This document shows, one piece after another, positions 49,201-61,200 of a DNA stretch of 64,000 bases. Made by a program: the position numbers and the translations under genes. Source of the stretch: Prostheceraeus crozeri (Eukaryota > Platyhelminthes > Polycladida > Euryleptidae); NCBI GenBank assembly GCA_907163375.1, contig CAJQUW010007481.1:310001-374000 (forward strand), read 5' to 3'. The notes under the pieces are model-generated. The model did not search any database and was not told where the DNA came from. It was given only the letters and a program-made list of their open reading frames with translations. The first letter of the stretch is position 1. Every line of letters begins with the position of its first letter.

Positions 49201-52200
49201 ACGAATACACAAGGTCCAGCCCCAGCCGCAACGGACGCTTCTTCCAGCCAGGAATTAAATCTCACAGGAGGTTCCGCGTTCGTAGAATTCATGATGGACG
49301 ACACCTTCATTAGAGACCGCTAAGATGAGAGTAAAATTCCGCCCGCGCTGTCCATGAACAATTCTGACAGCTCGCTCTCCCCGTCTGGCACGACCTCATG
49401 TGCGACTGATCCATAAATTAAAGCCGGATTCGTCCACAAAAATAAATGTTGGCGGATGGTTTGCGTTGATCGTGTGCAGACACCAGTTCGCATACTCGGC
49501 CCTTTCCACTTTGACGTCATGGCTTGAATTGAGACAGATGGCTTGTCCGGCATCCGCGCTTGTAGATCAGCTTTGATTTGGGCTAACGTGAATTCCGGTT
49601 GGGATTCAACAATCTCTACCACATTATTTGCCATATCTTCGTCCATCTTTTGGTGTCGCCTTCCTCCTCTGGGACGCTCAATGACTCCTTCAAGTATATA
49701 ACGATGTACTATTGAATACGCAGTACCCCGTTTTACACCGAGAACTAGAGCGGCTTCAATATAATCATCTCCGGCTTCGTGAGCCATAATGATTCTGCGT
49801 TTAACATCAGAAGGTATTCGCTGGCGCTCCATATTGATAAGTTAATTTAGCAGATGTGAAGACATGTATATAGGGCTTTGGATCAAACCGAATAGATATC
49901 ATTTATTCTTCACGTGAAATGCCGCTCACTAATCTGATAGAGACACAATTGAACTATTTTGCTGCAGTTTATTTATTGTTGTCGCTCTCAATTGTGAAAT
50001 GACGCAATATTTTATCTTTTAACGTTTTAGAAATTAAAGTGCCGCTCATGATTCGGTAGTTGCCGTTGTCGTGTAGGAAAACCTGTATTAGTAAAGTGAT
50101 ACTAAAAATAGAATGCAACGTAGCGACCTTGAGAGACGTCCGGAAAAATCAATAATTCGCAAATGCGAGGACAGGGGGACAGTGGAGGACTGACAATACC
50201 AGTCTTACAATCAATAGTTAATGGGCTGACAATACCAGCCGACTACAGCAATGAGATGTGATGAAGATAGCGGAGGGACACTGCGGAAATCCAATCGAGA
50301 ATACCCGACTTATGAATGACAAATCTCCCAAAAAATGATGGTATGGAAAATAAGACCAGCACGATGAGCTGCGGTGCGTGACAAGGAGCCAGCGAATATA
50401 AAAATTGCCGGAAAAACTCCACTGAACAGGCACGAAACAACAATAAAAAGCAGACAATAGCGAGAGCGAACGCGACACACAACCGCACGGCTTTACAGAA
50501 CAGAGATGCCATCATTGGTTAAACAGTTGTGGGACATGTGAGTATTCAGAGGCTAATAAGTTAACACACGAACTAGAATCCTTTTTTCTGAATATAGCAA
50601 CTGTATCTATTCATTTTCGCGTATGTACGATAGGTTTTCATAAATTGCCATATGCAAACACGTGATTGCTTTTCAAACCGTAACTACGAGTATGATTCAT
50701 GCCCGCAAAGAAGATTTCCACGTTATTAATAACTTATTCCATCAATAAAACATACTGAAACTGATGTCATACACAGAATGATGATTTCATACACAGAACA
50801 CTGATGTCATCTCACAGCGTTTTTCATGACAATCTGTGCAGAACTCGCTGGTCTTGAAATTCATCAATCTTCTTTCAGTCAGGGAAGCTCATGTCCCAAC
50901 CATTATGCCTAATAGTATTGTTGTTCGTAGTGATCAACACGATTGTAAACCGAAAAAAATTAACTGTAGAAGACATCAAGTTCGTGTGGATGTCACGGGA
51001 AATAAGCGACAATGTTTCAAGAATGCAAGTCCGACGCGCTTAAGGACATTTGATAGCTTTCTCAGACACCTGAATTCTGCTCGACTGCATGCATTAAAAT
51101 CGCTAATAACTTCTTCAGTTTGACTGAGCCTCTAGCTCTGAACGTCTGCTCTGAAACTGCTTGTCCCCTAGGTCGCGATTTTTCCAGAACTTTCACCCCT
51201 AGCACAGCTACCAGCCACTGTAGAACACTTCGAGTCAGAGAAGTGAACTACAAACCAGTAGTACAGCAGCTGCCGCTGTGCATGTATATCTAATAGAATC
51301 ATAGAATCCGTCTGTTGGGGAAAATTCAGTGCTTCTGAAAAATATTAACTCGTACCCTTTGCTACATTTTTTCGAGAATAGGATGCTCGTTTTCTGTGAA
51401 TCTCTTCTTGTAATGATTCTATGACGTCTTGCAGGAAATAAGGATGGAATTAATGAAATTGAATTTTTCACCCACGAAAGACCGGGCTTGAGTCCGAGTC
51501 ACGTTTCAATCGTGGGCACGATTCCGAAGAAGGTTTTTGCTGCAACGTCTGGTCGCCTCCCCCCCCCCGGTCATGCAACCCTATGCATGATCAGGCTTAA
51601 TCAGAGAATAAAAGATTACTAACAGTGATAATGTTAAGGATATATTGATAAAGATACTGACGATTAGTAATACATTACACGCACATTTAAACTGTGAATA
51701 CCGCAAAATCTATATAATATCAACTTTTATGCACGAAAACCTTGATATATGACCTTGAAAAAGGTAAGTTATAACAAGGCACCTGGAATCTTGCATAAAT
51801 GGACCTGGAAAAATCTGGAATTTTGTCCTCGAAAAGACGCGGACATCCTGAATATACAAAAGTCCGAAAGCTGGCGATTTATTTCGAGTCCACCAAAGTG
51901 TTTCTCTTCGATCACAGTAATCAAAGGGCTCGATGAATCCCCCATTTCCCATCTCTGTTTTTTTGTTAATAAATCTCCTATTCTGTTTGCAGTGCCAGAC
52001 TTATTTTATGTGCTGAAAAGTTATTGATAATTGCAAAAGAACATTGATAAGACTGATTTTGTGCATGGAATACAGCTGGTTTATGCGTGAACATTATTCA
52101 AATGTGATCATTTCAAAATATACGTGAAATTGTATTCTACAGTTCTAAGGGACTTCAAGTGTGATTATATGAGAGAAATGTTTGCAGATGCTCAAATGTT

Positions 52201-55200
52201 TCAAACGAATAGAGAAAGACACAAATAGAGATGATTTTTTAGATGTGCCATTCCATTATTGAAGTTTTAATATATAATGCGTCGCATGGTGAACCAGAAA
52301 TACCTGACGGTTTTCGATGTATTGCCATCTGTGTTATAGAGTAGTTATCGTGTTAAAATCCTAGTATCTCAACTGGCCATACGCAGGAGTTTATGAACTC
52401 ATGCAATCGTCTGGTAAGTTCGTTTGCCGTATGTTATGCAACCTTGTAAAATAAGAAAACAATAATTCATTTAGCAAAAACTTATTTTTAAGTTTTGCAG
52501 TAATGCTCGCATTCTCAGTAAAGTTTTTCATCAAAAATAACTTCATAATTACTGAAAGCATCTTTGCATTTAATAACTCGAAGCAAAAACTAATTTACCA
52601 GCAAATGTACTATTCATTTCTTGATTCTTCTTCATTACCTTGATTTTCTGAAGTCTGAGGGGAGGCGATTACATGATACGCTGTAGTCTTGTTGAATGTC
52701 TTTGGTGATAGTTCGAATCTTTTCCTTCAATTCAGGAATATTGGAAGGGCGTATCTTATAAACTTCCTGCTTTAAGAAGACCCACAAGAAAAAGTCATGT
52801 GCAGGAAGGTCCGGCGAACGAGGGGCCAATAAATGTATGGGATGAAGTGATCATACTGATCATTATGTACTCGTAGAAATGGCAATGACTTCTCGACAGC
52901 GACAATTTCAGCTGTTCGCATCAAGATATCTAAGACAGTATTCCTTAATGTATAAATTCAATTCTGGTAACGTGACATTAGACGGGCAAAATCAATCAAT
53001 ACGGCATGTGAAAACCAGTGAAACAAATTAAGTCAACAAAGGACTTTAATTGAATATCTTTAATAAGTAGGAAACACCGTTGTACTCAGCACTGTGATTA
53101 ATTTTTGGCTGTCTATCTTTGATTTTAAGAGCCTCAACAATGCTAATCTCATAATCTGTGTTTCCTTTGTATATTATTTTAAATTGTTGGCCAATTTCTG
53201 AGTTACATCTACTGCAGTTATGCAAATGCTCATTAATTGCTGTCGGACTCTTTTTAGTTTCATCAATCAGCTGTTGAAGTCGGTGTTTAGTCTTGCCAAT
53301 GTATTGGCTACTTGGATCGCCCAGGCATGAAAATTCATGAACAACGCACGACTCCATCTACGGAATTGACTTACTTTTAAGTGAGAAATACGATTTTACT
53401 TTGCTTGTGCTAAAAACCACTTTTACGTCTACGTTATATTTTTTATATATTCTTTTCAAATTCAGTTTTAATTTTTCGGATACTACTCCTATGTACGGTA
53501 TGACAGTGTAGAGTGTTCCATTATCATTACCGCTATCATTACTCTTATCTTCGTCCACTTGCATGCTTAAATCTCGGCTTTGTTTTTTATTTAGGAAAGA
53601 ATGTACAATACGTTCTATCATACATTTTGGATAGCCATTGCTTTCAAATATGTCATAGATCTTATTAATTTCATTATGAAAAGCTCTCCCACAACTGGAT
53701 ACCAGTACTTTAAAAGCTCGATGTAACATACCTGTTATCAGACCTACTTTCCACTGTTTAGGACAGATGGATTTGTGGTTTAATAGGAGTCCCGTGTAGG
53801 TAGGTTTACGATATATGGAGGTTTCGAAACCAGGATCAGTTTTAATGAAAACATCAAGGAATGTTATCTGGCTGTTACCAATCTCGGTTGTGAATTTTAG
53901 ATTAGGGTGCTGCTTATTTAAAAAACTACGAAATTCGTTAATTTAGTTTATTGAATCAAATACACATATACAGTCATCTACGTATCGGGAGTAGTATAAA
54001 GGAGAATTGGATTCGTTCATCCATGTTTGTTCTAAAGTTGCCATGAATAAATCAGCCAAAGTTGGTGCAAGGGGAGAGCCCATTGAAACACCATCTACCT
54101 GCACATACATATCATTACCATACACAAAGCTACCACAAGTGGCAAATTCACACAATCTTTTGAAGACATCTTTACTATAAACAGGTCTATTTATATTGCT
54201 ATTGCATACTAAGTCAGCTGCTATGTCTATTACTTCTTTTACAGGAATATTGGTAAAGAGAGATTCTACATCAAAGCTTACCAGAACATTATTTTTTTTA
54301 AACAACTGCTGCTTATCATTTATGTCATCAATGAATTGAGATGTCATGTGGAATTTAACATGTATCGAGTATTTATGTGTGGTTTTATAATGTTATTCAA
54401 GTATCTCGCTAACCTATAGTTATGCGATCAAATAGTACTTACAATCGGTCTCGCAGGTGTATTATTTTTATGTACCTTTATCGTTCCGCACATATTAGCT
54501 ATTTCACTACCTGAAGGCACTATGTTTTTGTAAACGGTTTCGGATACATTATGTTTAACATATTTGTTCAAATACCTGTAAAGTCGTCCTTCATCCATGA
54601 CAGTTGGATGTTTTTTGATATTATCCGTAGCTGGAAGTTTTTAAATTTAGATTCATCACTAAGAATAGCTTCCATTTCACTACAATAATCATCCGTGTTA
54701 AGGATCACAATACCATTACCTTTATCGGTAACTTTTTTTTATAACTGTAGTAGATGTAACTCAGAAATGGATCAGCAATTTAAAATAATATACAAAGGAA
54801 ACACAGATTATGAGATTAGCATTGTTGAGGCTCTTAAAATCAAAGATAGACAGCCAAAAATTAATCACAGTGCTGAGTACAACGGTGTTTCCTACTTATT
54901 AAAGATATTCAATTAAAGTCCTTTGCTGACTTAATTTGTTTCACTGGTTTTCACATGCCGTATTGATTGATTTTGCCCGTCTAATGTCACGTTACCAGAA
55001 TTGAATTTATTCCATTGCAGTGACCCATCAGTTAGCGCCAACGCTGTGCAAAGTATCATACAATCCTTAATGTATGTTTTTTACTCTTATTACTTACTCT
55101 TTCTGTAACTTATCGCTATTTACACATCATTTGGAAATTTGTCAAAGTGTTCTTTCTGATCATTGTTCTAAAATAAAAAACACTTTCTCTCTTCTTCTCT

Positions 55201-58200
55201 CTCAATGTCACCGCATCGTGAGATCAATCGCCCGGGAAACATTCGCGAAGAGCCGCATGCACTACCGAGATCATAGAAATTGTCAGCAATAAAGCCTCCA
55301 GAATGTAAGTAATGCTTCATGCAATACACATTAGTGGCACATAAATCGCACGTATTTCCACTTAGATACACCTGTCGGCGTCTGTATCATTAGGTTAGAG
55401 TCAGTCACACATGCAAATCTGAGCATTTAATTGGTCATTCATGCCCCAACTTAGTTCCCCCGGATGTGACGCGACCTTGAGTCTATTTCCATTCTAGCCA
55501 ACGTCATATAAACAGTTTATTTCTATGGTCGAGATGCATGTGCACGTGAAGACGCTCCATCTCGTTGTAACCACAGCTTCCGCCTACCATTCAATGGAAT
55601 TTCTTCAAGAAATGTTATCTCAAAATGCTGTGAAGCTGTCACGTTATCGCCGACGTCATCTTCAAAAAGTATGGTCCAATAACATTGCTGGATGTTATGA
55701 CATCAAGCAGTTACTTTTTCACTGTGGAACGGTTTCTGGTGTAGTGTATCTCCCTGGGGTTGTTGGGGCCCTCTCGTAGTAGTTCTGTTTGCTCACAATG
55801 CCATCTAAGTGATAGTGCGCTTCATCGGACGTCAAAATAGAGTCGAGAAATCCAGGATCTTCCATTAGTTCTAATAATTTTTCACAGAGCTCTTTTCTTG
55901 AGGCATCGTCAATTGTTGAAGTTTTTATTAATTTCTCACTTTCAAAATTGCTTATATTTTATAAAAATGTTCGTTCCATTCATTAGTCTAAAGCGGCCGA
56001 ATTTCTGTTCCATTGGATCACTCTGTAAATGACAGAATAAAACAAATTCACAATTATGATCTTCAACCAACAACAGGAAATTTTCTGAGAGACTAACACA
56101 TAAAACACAAACATTAAATGAAGCGTCTCGCTGCTGGCACCGCATGTAATAATGGAAGGCACTGACTGACTGAAATGGAGGTCGAAGTTGTATCAGCATC
56201 AATTGTTTCATCAGAAATATTGATAATAAGTTGCAATCAGAGTCCATTTTTTGCGCAACGATTTTATGTAATGCGATTCGACTTCTCTAAGTTACGTCAG
56301 TTTTTTGCAATAGCTTAAATGTTGCATTGTCAATATATATAATTGTTGCATATAATGAATAACGAATAGAAAGGCATCTATTAAAGGAAAAAGCATTTAT
56401 TTCATGAAATTATGTGAAGTTGAGTATGATTACCGCAAACAGAAGACTTTTCATGTTGCAATCAAAAAGTACGTGGAGTTGTCTTCTGAAGGATTTATTG
56501 GCTAAAGTATTGTAATAAAATCTATGAGGAAAGCGCTCTCCTGACGCTGTACTGACTTTTTAGTTGACTGTTATAGCTTTTTTGCCACTGAAGAGGCGTG
56601 AATACAGAAACGTCGGTTATTTATGGTTAACATGGTTATTTATGACAATATTTTAGCCAATAGATTCCTTAAGAAGACACCTCCACGCACTTTTTAATTA
56701 TCTGAAGTACACGCCAAAAGCACACATGATTCTGTTAACAATTCAGCCTTCAACCTTGCCCACCGGATCCCTTCCCAATAGCTGGGAGGGGATGGATTGC
56801 AACCACCATCACCACGAATGACGACTTGCTGGCATACGTGAGTTTATGTGTGGTTGTTATAATGGAATGACAGTTAAATGCATTTGATGTGATCTGGTGC
56901 TTTCCGCCATGGATTTATAGAAGTACATGCTTCGGCACTATAATTCTTTACGGCAATGCTGATTTCAGAATATTCAACGGTCACTAACTTTTTTTGGATT
57001 TTTAAAAGTATGCTTTCACCCTAGGCTTCAAAACCTCGTTTCCTTGACATTTTAGCAAAGAAATGTCACAATATTGCCGCAATTCTGTTGTCTCCGTTGC
57101 TGTCGGCTACGATTTGGTCACCCATCTTAGCATCCGAAATATGTATTCCTTGAAACACAGAGTTCTTCATGAACTCAGTAGCACTGACCAAGCAAAGGTA
57201 ATCACTATTCATAATCGTGTGATAAGCATATCAAACTTTATACAATTTTACGTTTATCATCAACAGTTCAAGATAGTGGCAAAAGGCGTCTTTCGGCTTT
57301 GCTGTGGAAACTTGTTGTCATCTCGTTCTCGTTCTCCATCGAATGTCGATCCACTATTAGAGGGATCAAACAATGGTCGGACATACTCAAGTTTAGCAAT
57401 GGAAGAGGATGATGCAATGCCGTGTCGAGGCGATGGAGATCAAAGATCACTGTTGGCCAATCAACCGGACATGCAGTTTGCTGGACGAATGCTGCACATA
57501 GTTGACGTGAATGATGCGAAATATCCCCTACATCAGGATGATGAGTAAGTGAAAGTGAATAAGCACACTTTTAATCCATTTTATTCTTTTCTGTTGTGGT
57601 TTTTCCTGATATCAGCATAGTACTGCTTGCCTTTTGAAGTAGAAGTTTGCAATCTATAATTAATCATAAACACAAATTGCAATAAATGTTGATTTCCCTT
57701 GAATGTTGCACATTAGAATCAAGTATTTTGTATTGTGTTCCCAAGAGCGTCTGCATTTAATTATTGAATCTTATTCATCAAGTCTACAGAGTTGCGTACA
57801 ATGATTTGAATATGTTTTGTGCTACAAAAGGAAGCTTGTAATGAAAATACTTAACACTGTTATTTCGAATGAAAAGCAGACAAAATTGACTGTAGATGTG
57901 TGGATGCTAACTAGTGAATTGAAACAACTGCTCATTTAATCTTGGATATTGGTAGTCAACAAAATCTTGTAAGACGTAATAATTTTTGTAGGTAATAATC
58001 CTCATTAGGTCTACTTGTTGCAAGCGTTATATGTTTTTGATGTTGTAATATTGATCATGATTTTATAGATTAATCACGAGAAAGCAAGCCACGATGATTG
58101 TGAATCTCGAGCAATTTCTGAAACGAATGTCTGTTGAGTCAGTGGTGATTATCAAGCTGGTTGTCAACGGAAAATAATGAAATGAGATACACAAAAATTG

Positions 58201-61200
58201 TCAACCCGAAAAGAAGATTACAAATAAACAACTGAAGAAAAATACGACTGACTCACTCAAATCCCATGTTTATACCAGCTATTATGGAAGAACCGATGAT
58301 GAACCGTTTGCTTTCGTCCCTTCCTCGATTCAAACGTCGGGACAGAGAGGTTGAGAGGTTGTCTCGTTTCTTGGGGCTGTGATGCTTCCGAGATCGTGCT
58401 GTTGGTTCGTGATGCCTCCTTTGATTGTAGTTAGATATCTGCTGATAGCCTCCTAGTAGCTTGTCCACATTCACTACTGAACCACGGATCGTGTTGATGA
58501 ATTGTACAATTTGCATTGTGCCTGTTAATTTTTATTTCTTCCAAGCATGATATTGTTAGTCGCTTGACGAATTTCGATGTGGTCGTGATGAGTAAAATGC
58601 GTCGATTGTTCGCTCCATTTGCGAAGATCAGAGGAAGGTATTGAATGAAGGAATGACGTCTAGAAAAATACAGAGCGTGGATCCACAGGGTGTCTACTAA
58701 CCGGGGGGAAAAAGGGAAAGTGAAAATACACCGGGAAAAAACTGGGAATTCGCACTTGTTTAATAATTCTGTAAGAAATTTCAGATTGCTAGCGGCCGAA
58801 ACTTTGGAGGCTCTTCTTGATGAGGGTGTCAAGTTGAGCTGTGTCAAGGGTCATGACGCTGATGTGATGAAAGTTCGTATATGCTCCAAGTTGAAGGAAG
58901 AGACCTTTCAGGAAAAAGCTCGCTCTTGAATGCAACTCAATCTTTGGACATTTTCTGGAGGGGAGTTTTTGAACCCGGAACGGCAGAAAACAATTTCATT
59001 TTAAGTGTTCTCACACCTAGTCATGGCCAAGCTGCGGTCGTTGGAGAGAGGCCTCATCGTCAACAAAGAAGCTATAGTTGTAAACCAGTGAGATGAATCG
59101 ATAGTCGCTCATCGATTTGTTTATGACGGAGTGCACGACCGAGATATTGCGAAGATGGATATCTCTAGAAACATTATTCGCATGGCAAGGAACGCAAATC
59201 GGCGATGCTTCAAGTGAAGGAGGAAGAACGAAAGAAACTCTGATATGAACTGCGAGTATTAAATGCTGACATAGATCAACTGCGAAAATAAGTGCTTCAA
59301 TAATTGTGGATTACTTTTGTAACAACTTTTGTGCAAAATCAGCTCCTTAGTTTGTTAAGTTAATCAATTTTTGGGATTCTCATCTCCCCGCCGATTTTTT
59401 CTTCCCTTACTTCTTTTGAAATATAAATTTTAAATTCCTTACTACATATTTAGTTCAGCACACATGTTCGAAATTTATACTTGCAAAAGATGTTCCATTT
59501 GTTCTCCTTCACGTTCTATGCTCAATGTGCATCTTCGTAAGAAAGAATCGTAAGCCTTTTTTTTATCAGTATCACAATCAACATTGTCCATAAGACCGGT
59601 CAACCGATGCTTCAATTGATTAATTGTTGCTGGTCACGGAGATTTGTACAATGAGTTTCTTATCTGATCCCGTAGCCTAAAATCAAGCACAGAAAGATCT
59701 GAACTCCTAGGGGACCTCGGAATATCTCCTCCACAACCAATCCAAAGATTTTTCCTATGTCAGTTCAAAGTATCTCCCACTTAAGTGAGAAGTGTGTCGG
59801 AGCACTGTCTTGTGGGTAAAATTCATTTTGATGTCCTCTTTTGGGCTGAGAGAGGGATGACACGATTCCTGATTTTGCGTTCATAGCGTTTACCATTCAT
59901 GGTAGCAGTGTTTTTTTTAGGGATTTAGCTACATGCACGGCAAAATATTAAAACCGAAATCCCCTATTACGCCGATTCTCTGAATCAAATTCGACGCACA
60001 CGTTGGATGATTCCACACGCATCATTCATGCGTGAGGAATGCCTTAAAAGACACAGCATGGTGGTGTCAAGCAATTGGTAGACAACACCGAAATGTGGTC
60101 AGACCATAACCCAACTTGTGACCACAGGAGAATGTGCCATCTCTTCTTTCGAATAAACAAAACAATTTTGTTTGGAAAGTTTCCGGCGGCTGCTTTTCAA
60201 ACGTACGCCTTGCTTTTTCACTGTCAAGCGCGAAGCATGCGACACTATCGTTGCTATTTCGCATTTTGAAAAAAAATTACGATACTCCATCGTCCTTTAC
60301 TTATTGCAATAATATAATGCTTGAAAGTTCAACAAACACTCTTACAAGCTGGCATTCAAACTTCAAGTTCAATTTATGAATTCAAATTCATGAGCAATAC
60401 AAATTTGCTCTATCTGCAACAATGCGGCACTGAGAGATCAATGATACATTCCACAGATACCGGTTTTAGTACAGTTTTAAGTGAATGTATGAGGAGAGAA
60501 AAAATTGGCGGGAAGATCATAATCACCCTGTACATAGTTAAACGCTTCCACCTTTATATGCGTATCAGCGTCAAATTTTTGGATGGCCTTCTAAACTTTT
60601 TACACTTTCTTATGCGTATCGATGTATCGATATCTTCACGTTCATCTTGTTACTGACTTTGTTGAAAGCACATAGTTGGAAATCTCGTTAAACTTTTTTG
60701 TTGAATAGCTTTCTGCATCGCCTGAGTTTCTTTAAATGCATTAGTTTTGTGGAAGTTATTTATTGATTACAACTTCGAGGAGATTAGATCGTTCAAAGGA
60801 ACATTCTGAATACTGAAAAACCATTGGTTTTTGCAAAATAGACGCAAAAAAGCCGGGGAGTTGAGCAGAGACTGACGGGAAAAATGCCGGGAAGTTTTTC
60901 AAGAGATTTATGTAGACACCCTGATACAGCATATTAATGAAAATCTTAATCAGCTGAAGATTGATTATTCACGTGTGAAGAGCAAGGATGAGTGTAGAAT
61001 AGTTTAGATGAATATCAGACCACATAGAATACCAAATATAAAATGACACATAGAAGTACAATGACAATTATTAAGATGGATTGCATGATCATAGACCTTC
61101 TACAATATATTAATTACGCAAATTGTTTGTTGATCTCTAGACTTAACTGCCGTATACTGCTCATTTCAAACTTTTTCTATGTGTGGAATCAGCAGAATCG

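Noticed and set aside
50218-50515. Small secreted or membrane proteins from hydrophobic minus-strand frames
   Set aside because: Two overlapping frames in a GC-rich stretch that is probably a LINE leader, with no family likeness and no supporting start context.
58069-58180. Alternative DAGL exon starting LITRKQATMIVNLEQF
   Set aside because: An acceptor (TTTTATAG) and matching phase exist, but no suitable donor follows, and the encoded residues do not resemble any DAGL segment.
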